Part shown: piece after piece, positions 33,766 through 41,293 of the stretch
Position numbering within the stretch: the first letter of the stretch is position 1
Layout: each line of letters begins with the position of its first letter
From: Enterocloster bolteae
GTDB taxonomy: Bacteria; Bacillota; Clostridia; Lachnospirales; Lachnospiraceae
NCBI RefSeq assembly: GCF_002234575.2
Contig: NZ_CP022464.2
Coordinates: 3,844,001 to 3,908,000, forward strand
Direction: 5' to 3'
Length of the DNA: 64,000 nucleotides
Translations under genes and position numbers: made by a program
The notes under the pieces: model-generated
What the model was told of the DNA's origin: nothing
The model's input: only the letters and a program-made list of their open reading frames with translations
Databases searched by the model: none

Positions 33766-33795
33766 ATCATACTATTCCTGTAGGAAATATGTCAA
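33766..33795 (-). promoter_or_regulatory. Promoter of the Rrf2-YitT pair with an internal palindrome
   Basis: Minus-strand TTGACA (33790-33795), 18-base spacer, TATGAT (33766-33771). The spacer contains the palindrome TTCCT-GT-AGGAA (33775-33786), placed where a bound repressor would block polymerase. Confidence 0.65.
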
Positions 33796-33941
33796 TAGTA
33801 AGTTATCTTCCCTGCCAGGTCTGCCTAAATGCTTTATGAATAGAGTGCACTATTTTCGGGAAAATAATATGGAAACTGAGAAAAATTGCAGGTCCGATTC
33901 CATAAGGCCGGCCTGCTGACGATTGAGAACGGAGGATTTTC

Positions 33942-34334
33942 ATGAAGAATGAACCGGTATTCCTGACTGACAAAAACCACAATATCGTATTGGAGGCCCT
34001 TTCACCGGCTCCCAATGCAGCTCTCCCTGATTCCTGCAAACCCTTTGAAATCCTGGACCCAGCAGCCACTGAGGGCGCAGCGGAAAAACATCTTCCGGTA
34101 GTGGAACAGGACGGACTCCATGTAACAGTCAAGGTTGGAAACATTTTCCATCCCATGGGTCAGGAACACAGCATCGGATGGGTGTGCCTTGTGACAAAAG
34201 CCGGCTGTGTCATGCGTGTTCCCCTGACCCCTGACTGCGAACCAGTGGCATCCTTCACCCTGGAAGAAGGGGACGCTCCTGCTGCTGCTTACGCTTACTG
34301 TAATCTTCACGGACTGTGGAAAAAATCAATCTGA
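33942..34334 (+). CDS. Superoxide reductase, desulfoferrodoxin family, with degenerate centre I
   Basis: 130 residues behind CGGAGGA. The catalytic SOR domain is complete: His50 ('EKHLPV'), His70 ('FHPMG'), His76 ('EHSIGW'), Cys120 and His123 ('YCNLHGLW') are the four His and one Cys that bind the Fe centre reducing superoxide to peroxide. The first 45 residues align with the desulforedoxin domain of two-iron desulfoferrodoxins, but the Cys-x-x-Cys ligands are gone ('FLTDKNHN') and only one Cys (Cys32) is left. It therefore probably works as a one-iron enzyme. It is divergent from the Rrf2 regulator. Confidence 0.9.
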   Translation: MKNEPVFLTDKNHNIVLEALSPAPNAALPDSCKPFEILDPAATEGAAEKHLPVVEQDGLHVTVKVGNIFHPMGQEHSIGWVCLVTKAGCVMRVPLTPDCEPVASFTLEEGDAPAAAYAYCNLHGLWKKSI

Positions 34335-34426
34335 TTCCTTCCGGCAAAACACTCCTCAAACAGCCCCGGATGACAGTTTTTATACCCGCTGCCATTACCG
34401 GGGCAGAATGCCGGAAGCATCCGGAC

Positions 34427-34469
34427 AAAAAAATGAGAGCCGCCCTTCCCCCACAGAAGGCAGCTCTCA
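34427..34469 (-). terminator. Terminator of the predicted small RNA
   Basis: Stem TGAGAGC-GCC-TTC paired with GAAGGC-AGCTCTCA (34434-34448 and 34456-34469, small bulges) followed on the minus strand by seven T. No annotated minus-strand gene lies upstream before 36241. Confidence 0.8.
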
Positions 34470-34557
34470 GTCACGATCAAAAACCGTCACACTATTAGTT
34501 TATCTGGCATCCCCATACCAAACAAAAACCCGTAAGGCACTCCTTTGTGCTTCTTAC
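34427..34557 (-). ncRNA. Predicted small RNA of about 130 nt (or leader for a 17-codon peptide)
   Basis: A consensus promoter (34564-34592) and a strong terminator (34427-34469) define a short minus-strand unit between the SOR gene and the spoVAF-like gene, both of which are on the plus strand. The predicted first base (about 34557) begins a hairpin: GTAAG-AA-GCAC, loop AAAGGA, GTGC-CTTAC (34532-34557). A/U-rich single-stranded sequence follows, then the terminator stem. The only open frame with any plausible start is a GTG at 34540 giving 17 codons (VPYGFLFGMGMPDKLIV, stop at 34487). Its ribosome site would overlap the start, so non-coding function is preferred. I do not recognise a named RNA family. 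Confidence 0.5.
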
Positions 34558-34563
34558 ATGGAC

Positions 34564-34592
34564 ACTATACCACCGCTCCCATGATTTGTCAA
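34564..34592 (-). promoter_or_regulatory. Promoter of the predicted small RNA
   Basis: Minus-strand TTGACA (34587-34592), exact 17-base spacer, TATAGT (34564-34569). Confidence 0.75.
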
Positions 34593-34688
34593 TCATTTTT
34601 GTGCATATTAGTGAATTCCTTTCCCCTATATACAAGTTTTTATATAAATTTCTCCCATCCGTCCGCAGACCAAAGACAAATGTCTTCT

Positions 34689-34717
34689 GTATATTTATCT
34701 TTCATCGGTACATACTA
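34689..34717 (+). promoter_or_regulatory. SigmaG-type (forespore) promoter of the spoVAF-like gene
   Basis: GTATA (34689-34693), 17-base spacer, CATACTA (34711-34717), matching the sigmaG pattern GHATR-N17/18-CATNHTA. It lies about 48 bases before the start codon of a germination gene. Confidence 0.6.
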
Positions 34718-34764
34718 ACTTAAGCCATAATTTTTATCTGAAGTCACACAGAAAGGAAGAAACC

Positions 34765-36174
34765 ATGGAATTTTCCCAAAATTTAAAAGACAACATTACT
34801 TACCTTCACAAGAAGCTGAATGTAGAGACGAATTTTGACGTGGTTTACCGCGTAGTCCACATCGGCGGCCGGGAAGCATGTCTTTATTTCATAGATGGTT
34901 TTACAAAGGATGAATCCCTGTTGAAAATTCTGCAGGTGTTCTCCACCATCAAACCGGAGGATATGCCAAAGGACGCCCACGGCTTCTCCAAACAGTATGT
35001 TCCATACGGAGAGATCGGACTGCTTTCCAATGACCAGGATATGACCGTCCAGCTGCTGTCCGGTGTATCCTGCCTCTTTATTGACGGTTATGATAAATGT
35101 ATTACGATTGACTGCCGCACCTATCCTTCCCGCGGTGTCAGCGAACCGGAAAAGGATAAAGTCATGCGGGGCTCCAGAGATGGCTTTGTGGAAACCCTGA
35201 TTTTTAATACGGCCCTGATTCGGCGGAGAATCCGCGATCCCAGGCTTACCGTGGAAATAACATCTGCCGGAGAGAGCTCCCACACTGACATTGCCATCTG
35301 TTATATGGAAAACAGGGTTGATAAGCAGCTCCTGGATAAAATCAAGAAACGGATTCAGAATCTGAAGGTAGATGCGCTGACCATGAATCAGGAAAGCCTG
35401 GCAGAGTGTCTCTTTCCCTATAAATGGTTCAATCCATTCCCGAAATTTAAATTTTCAGAACGGCCGGACACAGCTGCCGCTTCAATTTTGGAAGGAAATA
35501 TCATCATCCTGGTAGACAACTCTCCTTCTGCCATGATACTTCCCTCCTCTGTCTTTGATATCATTGAGGAGGCAGATGATTACTACTTTCCTCCTATTAC
35601 AGGCACTTACCTCCGTCTGTCCAGGATGACCATATCCCTGCTGTCCCTGCTTCTAACCCCTACATGGCTTCTGTTCATGCAGAATACGGAGCTCATACCG
35701 GACTGGCTGGCATTTATCCGGCTTTCGGACCCGCTTAATGTGCCTTTAATCTGGCAGCTTCTCATACTGGAATTTGCCATTGACGGCCTGCGGCTGGCGG
35801 CTGTCAATACCCCCAATATGCTGACCACCCCCCTCAGTGTGATTGCCGGTATTGTTCTGGGCGAATATGCAGTAAAATCAGGTTGGTTCAACAGTGAGAC
35901 CATGCTCTACATGGCCTTTGTTACCATTGCCAATTATTCCCAGGCCAGCTTTGAATTAGGATATGCCATGAAATTCATGCGTATCATCATATTAATACTG
36001 ACATCCATCCTGAATATATGGGGATTTGTCATCGGAATCATCCTGTCCGCCTGTGCCATCATATTCAACAGAACCATTGCCGGAAAGAGCTATATTTATC
36101 CTCTGATTCCATTTAGCCTCTCAGAATTAAAAAAGCGTTTTCTCAGGGGACGGCTGCCTCATACAGAGAAATAA
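34765..36174 (+). CDS. GerA-family spore germination protein, SpoVAF-like
   Basis: 469 residues behind AAAGGAAG. An N-terminal soluble domain (about 1-280) contains 'VMRGSRDGFVETLIFNTALIRRRIRDP', the GerA-family signature, here seen as Arg-Gly-x-Arg-Asp-Gly-Phe-x-Glu and Arg-Arg-Arg-Ile. Four to six membrane helices follow (about 285-445), preceded by 'PSAMILPSSVFDII'. Such proteins sit in the inner spore membrane. No gerB- or gerC-like gene follows, and the length and the 'DNSPSAMILP' region resemble SpoVAF rather than a nutrient receptor A subunit. The sigmaG-type promoter supports forespore expression. Confidence 0.88.
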   Translation: MEFSQNLKDNITYLHKKLNVETNFDVVYRVVHIGGREACLYFIDGFTKDESLLKILQVFSTIKPEDMPKDAHGFSKQYVPYGEIGLLSNDQDMTVQLLSGVSCLFIDGYDKCITIDCRTYPSRGVSEPEKDKVMRGSRDGFVETLIFNTALIRRRIRDPRLTVEITSAGESSHTDIAICYMENRVDKQLLDKIKKRIQNLKVDALTMNQESLAECLFPYKWFNPFPKFKFSERPDTAAASILEGNIIILVDNSPSAMILPSSVFDIIEEADDYYFPPITGTYLRLSRMTISLLSLLLTPTWLLFMQNTELIPDWLAFIRLSDPLNVPLIWQLLILEFAIDGLRLAAVNTPNMLTTPLSVIAGIVLGEYAVKSGWFNSETMLYMAFVTIANYSQASFELGYAMKFMRIIILILTSILNIWGFVIGIILSACAIIFNRTIAGKSYIYPLIPFSLSELKKRFLRGRLPHTEK

Positions 36175-36204
36175 TTGACCTATCCCATGGTAAAGCAGAA
36201 TAGA

Positions 36205-36240
36205 GAAACAGTGAACCGGCCTTTTGGCCGGTTCTGTTTC
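36205..36240. terminator. Shared terminator between the spoVAF-like and Rpn genes
   Basis: Perfect 9-bp stem GAACCGGCC-TTTT-GGCCGGTTC (36213-36234), extended by GAAACAG / CTGTTTC around a small bulge. It sits between two convergent stops. Confidence 0.8.
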
Positions 36241-37266
36241 CTAACTCATATTGTTATACATATCAAAATAGGCCTCCGCCTCTTTTTCTGTCAATGAAAA
36301 ATGTTTCTCCAGCTTGGCCAGTATGACTTTTTTGTCTTTCCCCTCTTCCAGGTTATCTTTTATAAGGGCTTTAATGCCCTGTGACAAGCCCTGCTCCAAT
36401 CCCTGCGACAAGCCCTGTTCCAATCCCTGCGACAAGCCCCGCTCCAGCCCATTCTTCTGCGCATCTTCTGCAAGCCTCTTATAATAGCTTTGCATGGTAG
36501 CTTCGTCACTGGCTGCCTTAAGGCGCTCCAGGTACAGATAACGCAGTTCTTTGTCGGCATTCAGGCGTTCCAGTTCCTCCACCGCTTCCTTCATATAACG
36601 GTTTCTCTTTGCCATATCTTTAAGCACCTCCCAGTCACGGGCGGATATAAGCTTTGCCCAGTGATATATCTCTGTTTGTTTTTCCTCCTCACTGCAGGAA
36701 ACCAGTTGACTTAAGTATAGCACACGCAGGCTGATTTTGCCACTATAGACACACCCGGTTTTATCATCCATAAGCCGTATGACCGAATAAAAATGCTCTG
36801 TTCCTTTCCGTGGAAATCCCAGGATGCTGATATGTATACACTCCTCCAACGCATCATAATTCTGGCCTTTCAAAAAGTCTTCTGTATACATACGGCTGAT
36901 ATAAAAGAGGCTCCGTTCTTCCCAAAAAGGATGTGACAAAAGCTGTATTTCTATATTCACTTTCTTACAGTGGTTCAGGCGCACCTTTACATCCAGTATT
37001 CCTTCCCGGTCATCAGCATATTCCCCGTGGAGAAATGTGTCCGGGAATTCCAGACTGGTGATCTCACCTGCCGGAATGTCCAGCAGACTGCTTAAAAGCC
37101 CTGTCAGCGCAGTCTTGTTGCGGAATGTTTTCTTAAAGGCGAAGTCATTGGTCAGGCTTATATCCAGGGGCCTTCCGCTGTCTGCCAGCTGTTTTAGCTG
37201 CAAATCCACTTTTTTCTTTCCTTCCCTAAAAAAACGTCTGATACGCCCTTTGTGCCATTTTCCCAT
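36241..37266 (-). CDS. Rpn family recombination-promoting nuclease / PD-(D/E)XK transposase-like protein
   Basis: 341 residues from the ATG at 37264-37266, placed 9 bases after GGAGG; an ATG two codons earlier is too close to that site. The N-terminal part has the family signature 'SLTNDFAFKKTFRNK' and the nuclease core strands 'GILDVKVRLN' and 'VNIEIQLL' (Asp, then Glu-x-Gln in place of the usual Glu-x-Lys). 'ERSLFYISRMYTEDFLKGQNY' follows. The C-terminus carries repeats of Gly-Leu-Ser-Gln-Gly-Leu-Glu-Gln, typical of this family and possibly variable. Rpn proteins are linked to recombination and phage defence. No inverted repeats or partner transposase surround it. Confidence 0.88.
   Translation of the reverse strand: MGKWHKGRIRRFFREGKKKVDLQLKQLADSGRPLDISLTNDFAFKKTFRNKTALTGLLSSLLDIPAGEITSLEFPDTFLHGEYADDREGILDVKVRLNHCKKVNIEIQLLSHPFWEERSLFYISRMYTEDFLKGQNYDALEECIHISILGFPRKGTEHFYSVIRLMDDKTGCVYSGKISLRVLYLSQLVSCSEEEKQTEIYHWAKLISARDWEVLKDMAKRNRYMKEAVEELERLNADKELRYLYLERLKAASDEATMQSYYKRLAEDAQKNGLERGLSQGLEQGLSQGLEQGLSQGIKALIKDNLEEGKDKKVILAKLEKHFSLTEKEAEAYFDMYNNMS
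36381..36452 (-). repeat. Three 24-bp tandem repeats inside the Rpn gene
   Basis: Units at 36381-36404, 36405-36428 and 36429-36452 differ at a few bases and encode (GLSQGLEQ)n. A 24-base period keeps the reading frame when copy number changes. Confidence 0.9.
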
Positions 37267-37482
37267 AGGCATTGTCCTCCATGAACTATTTGATTTATGT
37301 GATATGAACGGAAATCCCGGCAGATACGCCAGTACCCGGCAAAAACATTGGATTTTATGCCGGAAAAGATTTTTATATAGATTGTTCAGAAACAATCTGA
37401 TTGGTCCAGTATAACATATAAAGGTACTGCTTTCAATATCTCCCCTGCTTTTAAACGGAGTAAATACGCTTTATATCCATGC

Positions 37483-37536
37483 AAAAAGCAGCGCCGGATC
37501 CCTTACCTTTGCCAAAGGAGAGATATCCGGCGCTGC
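37483..37536 (-). terminator. Terminator of the OppA-like gene
   Basis: Perfect 12-bp stem (37488-37499 with 37525-37536) with an inner small hairpin and five T on the minus strand. Confidence 0.85.
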
Positions 37537-37562
37537 CAATCTTCTGTTTTAAATCATAGCCA

Positions 37563-39230
37563 TTACAGCTTATCCGCATTTCTGAACAGGGTATGGCCGT
37601 TTGCGTTCTTCACCAGACCGCTCACATCAGGCTTAGCCAGGACGATGGCATTCAGATAATACAGCGGTATAATGGGCATCTCATCCATCAGGATGGCCTC
37701 CGCCTCCTTGAATATCTCCATACGCTTGCTGTTGTCCGCCAGGTTCCGGCATTCTTCTATCATGCTGTCATACTTCATGGCATTGTCCCCGCTCCAGCGG
37801 TTCTGGTTATAGGCGCGGGCCTGGGTAAAGCAGTTCAGGTTTGTGTCCGGATCCAGATAGTCACCGGTCCATCCGTCAAAGCAAACATCAAAGTTTCCGG
37901 CCTTCTGCTCATCCCAGTACACCTTGGACTCAAAGGTAACAATGTCTGCCTGGACTCCAAGATTATCCTTCCACATGGACTGGATTACCTGGGCAATGTC
38001 CTTATTCTCTTTTGTGTTGGTAACAATAAAGGTCAGAACAGGCAGTCCCTCTCCATTGGGATATCCCGCGTCTGCCAGGAGTTTCTTTGCAGCTTCCACA
38101 TCCTCTTGAATCAAATCACCTGATACGGTGCGGAAATCCTCGGAGGAGCCTTCATATGGTATCCCATAAGGCACGAATCCGTAGGCCGGCTCAGGCTTTG
38201 ACGGAACGATGGACTCGCAGATTGTCCTGCGGTCAATAGCCATGGCCAGGGCCCTTCTCACATCCGGATTGGACAGATACTCTTTGGAACAGTTGAAATC
38301 GTAATATCTGGTTCCAATCTTGTCATATCCTTTCAGTTCTTCTGTATTCCCATACTGGTCAATGGCCTGGGAAGTTACCAGGTTATCGCCCATAGCGTCA
38401 ATCTCACCTGCATTATATGCGGACAGGGCTGACTCCGGAGACTGGATAATCACGATTTCCACTCCGTCCAGTTTGACGGAACCAGCGTCATAGTAATTGG
38501 GATTTTTCTTCAGCACATAGCTGCTCTGGGGATTTATCTTCTCCAGGGTAAATGCACCGTTGCACACATAGGTATCCGCGGATTTGGTCCAGGGATCCTG
38601 TCCCTCCACCACCTCCTGCTTGACAGGGAAAAAGTTGCTGGACGCTGTCAGATAAAGGAAATATGGCGTAGGTGCTTTCAGGGTTACCTCCAGGGTTTTG
38701 TCATCCACAGCCTTTACCCCCACATCCTGGGCAGAGCCGCCCTGTGTGTTGTATTCTTCCCCGCCCTTCAGATAGTGCAGTTCCCAAGCAGCCGGGGAAG
38801 CCGTATCAGGATTCAGGACGCGCTTCCAGGAATATTCAAAGTCTCCTGCCGTCAGATCACTTCCATCGGACCATTTAAGTCCGTCCTTCAATGTGAAGGT
38901 GTAGGTCAGCCCGTCTTCGCTTACCTCATATGTGTCACACATGGCATTGCTCAGGCTTCCGTCTGCTTCCAGCTGGAACAGGCCGCAGAACATATTCTGC
39001 AGGAAGGTGGACGATGTGCTGTAGTTATTCAGTGTAGGGTCCAGTGTTTCCGGTTCCTCCATCACTGCATAGGTAAGGATCTTTTCTCCCTCTTTTGACC
39101 CGGCGGTCCCAGCTGCCGAAGCTTCTGTACCGGCATCTGTACCGGCAGGACTGCTTTGTGCCTGGCCGCAGCCGGCCAGGGTAGTGGCTGTCAGGGCTGC
39201 ACACAGCAATAGGCTTAATTTTTTCTTCAT
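37563..39230 (-). CDS. Peptide ABC transporter substrate-binding lipoprotein, OppA-like
   Basis: 555 residues. Lipoprotein signal with lipobox LAGC (Cys21), then a low-complexity Ala/Gly/Ser/Thr linker to about residue 48. The mature protein is a family 5 binding protein: 'EPETLDPTLNN', 'LKDGLKWSDGSDLTAGDFEYSWKRVLNP' (signature region, Asp-Gly and Trp-Ser-Asp-Gly motifs) and 'NPDVRRALAMAIDR'. It binds oligopeptides outside the membrane for an Opp permease. No permease or ATPase gene is adjacent, so it must use a transporter encoded elsewhere. It has its own promoter and terminator. Confidence 0.93.
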   Translation of the reverse strand: MKKKLSLLLCAALTATTLAGCGQAQSSPAGTDAGTEASAAGTAGSKEGEKILTYAVMEEPETLDPTLNNYSTSSTFLQNMFCGLFQLEADGSLSNAMCDTYEVSEDGLTYTFTLKDGLKWSDGSDLTAGDFEYSWKRVLNPDTASPAAWELHYLKGGEEYNTQGGSAQDVGVKAVDDKTLEVTLKAPTPYFLYLTASSNFFPVKQEVVEGQDPWTKSADTYVCNGAFTLEKINPQSSYVLKKNPNYYDAGSVKLDGVEIVIIQSPESALSAYNAGEIDAMGDNLVTSQAIDQYGNTEELKGYDKIGTRYYDFNCSKEYLSNPDVRRALAMAIDRRTICESIVPSKPEPAYGFVPYGIPYEGSSEDFRTVSGDLIQEDVEAAKKLLADAGYPNGEGLPVLTFIVTNTKENKDIAQVIQSMWKDNLGVQADIVTFESKVYWDEQKAGNFDVCFDGWTGDYLDPDTNLNCFTQARAYNQNRWSGDNAMKYDSMIEECRNLADNSKRMEIFKEAEAILMDEMPIIPLYYLNAIVLAKPDVSGLVKNANGHTLFRNADKL

Positions 39231-39285
39231 AACATTTCCTCCTAGTTTTTAACGGATTCCTGTTTGGCAGAATCCAATACAGGAA

Positions 39286-39315
39286 ATTATACCTGCATTC
39301 TCCGTGGAAAGTCAA
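39286..39315 (-). promoter_or_regulatory. Promoter of the OppA-like gene
   Basis: Minus-strand TTGACT (39310-39315), 18-base spacer, TATAAT (39286-39291), about 55 bases before the start codon. Confidence 0.7.
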
Positions 39316-39355
39316 TACATGGAAAGCAGTTTGGCTGGGCCGGCCACGTCACCGG

Positions 39356-39392
39356 CCACCTCCCTGTCACCTTCCTGCCACCTCCCTGTCAC
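39356..39392. repeat. Direct repeat of 15 bases after the ABC exporter operon
   Basis: CCACCTCCCTGTCAC occurs at 39356-39370 and again at 39378-39392. It lies in the short gap after the second ABC gene, where no clear intrinsic terminator was found. Confidence 0.8.
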
Positions 39393-39403
39393 AGGCGTCT
39401 CTC

Positions 39404-41293
39404 CTACTCCAGCTCCAGCCCGCCTGTATACAGCTGGTAATACATTCCCCTCTCCCTTATCAGGCTCTCGTGGTCTCCCCGCTCAGCAATACGTCCATGG
39501 TCCAGTACCATGATAGCGTCGGAATTGCGGATGGTGGAAAGCCTGTGGGCTATGACGAATACGGTCCTGCCCTTCATCAGCTCATCCATGCCTCTCTGCA
39601 CCATAGCCTCTGTCCTGGTATCAATGCTGGAAGTGGCTTCATCCAGAATCAGGACCGGAGGATCTGCAATGGCTGCCCGCGCAATGGCTAAAAGCTGGCG
39701 CTGGCCCTGGGACAGCTCCTCGCCGTCTCCTGTAAGCATGGTATCGTATCCTTCCGGCAGCATCTCTATAAACTGGTCGGCATTGGCCAGCTTCGCCGCA
39801 TCGCAGATCTCCCTGTCCGTGGCATCCAGCTTTCCATATCGTATATTCTCTCTGATTGTACCGGTAAACAGGTGGGTATCCTGGAGCACGATGCCAAGAG
39901 AGCGGCGCAGGTCGTCTTTCTTTATATGGCGGATATCAATACCATCATATGTGATAGAGCCCTTCTGTATGTCGTAAAAACGGTTAATCAGATTGGTTAT
40001 GGTGGTCTTTCCCGCCCCTGTGGCTCCCACAAAAGCCAGCTTCTGCCCCGGCTTCGCATACAGGCTGATGTCATGGAGCACTGCATGCCCCGGCTCGTAT
40101 CCAAAGTCCATATCCTGAAACCGCACATCACCGGTAAGTCTTGTGTATGCGGCCGTGCCGTCCTCACAGGGACATTTCCAGGCCCACAGGCTGGTCCGTT
40201 CCGGTACCTCTGTCATTTTTCCGCTTTCATCCATACGGACATTGACAAGGGTCACATCTCCCCGGTCTGTCTCCGGTTCCTCATCCATCATATTAAAAAT
40301 ACGTTCTGCCCCTGCCAGGGCCATGATAATGGAATTGGACTGCTGGGATATCTGGGCAAAGGGCTGGTTAAAGCTCTTTGTAAACTGGAGATAAGAAGCA
40401 ATCTGGCCCAGGGTCAGCCCTGCCAGGCCGCTTAGTGACAGAATTCCTCCTGCGATAGCTGTGAGCACAAACTGCAGGTTGCCTATGTTGGTAATGACCG
40501 GCATAATAACATTGGCGTACTTGTTGGCGTGGAATGCGCTGTCATAGAGCCGGTCATTCAACTTGTCGAATTCCTCCCTGGTCTCCTCCTCATGGTTAAA
40601 TACCTTGATGACCTTCTGTCCGCTTAAACGCTCCTCAATGTATCCCGTCACCTTTCCGATAGCCAGCTGCTGCGCCACGAAATACCGTCCGCACCGGCCT
40701 GCCAGAGTCCTGCTGACAAAGAGCATGAGAACTATCATGGCTGCTGCCAGGACAGAGAGGGGAACGCTGATACCTATCATCACCGCGGATATGGCTATGA
40801 TGGTGACAAAGGAGGACAATACCATGGGCAGAGCCTGGTTAATCATCTGTCTCAGGGTGTCGATATCATTGGTATAACGGCTCATAAGCTCTCCATGGGG
40901 ATGACGGTCAAAATACCGTACAGGCAGCGTCTGCATATGCTCAAACATCTCATCCCTGATACGCTTCTGGACGCCCTGGCCAATATTTATCATCAGACGG
41001 TTATAAGTGTAGGTACAAATAACCCCAACCACATAAAAGGCTGCCAGCCCTGCCATAACATGGTTCAGAACCGTAAAATCAGGATGCTGCTGCCCCAGGA
41101 GAGGGGTGATAAAATCATCTATGAGCACCATCAAAAACAGCGGTCCCGCCACATTGGCCAGAGCGCTTATGACAATGGTCACCAGCACACAGACAAACTG
41201 GAGCCTGTAAGTGCCTGCCACATACCCCATAAGGCGTTTTGCCGTTTTGGCATAATGGTGGTTCACGGCTGCATTTTTCTTATTTCCCATCAT
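39404..41293 (-). CDS. ABC exporter half-transporter, second subunit
   Basis: 629 residues starting at the ATG at 41291-41293, about 6 bases after GGGGGAG; neighbouring ATGs at 41290 and 41299 are possible. Six membrane helices in the first 320 residues precede an ATP-binding domain. That domain has Walker A 'GATGAGKTT', Q-loop 'VLQDTHLF', signature 'LSQGQRQLL' and Walker B 'VLILDEATSS', with His in 'IAHRLS'. All catalytic residues are canonical. An extra stretch of about 50 residues precedes the ATPase domain. It overlaps the first subunit gene by 14 bases, indicating a heterodimer of the multidrug/lipid exporter type. Confidence 0.93.
   Translation of the reverse strand: MMGNKKNAAVNHHYAKTAKRLMGYVAGTYRLQFVCVLVTIVISALANVAGPLFLMVLIDDFITPLLGQQHPDFTVLNHVMAGLAAFYVVGVICTYTYNRLMINIGQGVQKRIRDEMFEHMQTLPVRYFDRHPHGELMSRYTNDIDTLRQMINQALPMVLSSFVTIIAISAVMIGISVPLSVLAAAMIVLMLFVSRTLAGRCGRYFVAQQLAIGKVTGYIEERLSGQKVIKVFNHEEETREEFDKLNDRLYDSAFHANKYANVIMPVITNIGNLQFVLTAIAGGILSLSGLAGLTLGQIASYLQFTKSFNQPFAQISQQSNSIIMALAGAERIFNMMDEEPETDRGDVTLVNVRMDESGKMTEVPERTSLWAWKCPCEDGTAAYTRLTGDVRFQDMDFGYEPGHAVLHDISLYAKPGQKLAFVGATGAGKTTITNLINRFYDIQKGSITYDGIDIRHIKKDDLRRSLGIVLQDTHLFTGTIRENIRYGKLDATDREICDAAKLANADQFIEMLPEGYDTMLTGDGEELSQGQRQLLAIARAAIADPPVLILDEATSSIDTRTEAMVQRGMDELMKGRTVFVIAHRLSTIRNSDAIMVLDHGRIAERGDHESLIRERGMYYQLYTGGLELE

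Noticed and set aside
36241..37266. Insertion sequence call for the Rpn gene
   Set aside because: No terminal inverted repeats or target duplications around it. Rpn-family genes are usually stand-alone.
37563..39230. Full Opp transporter operon
   Set aside because: Only the binding protein is present; it has its own promoter and terminator, and the adjacent ABC genes are exporters.
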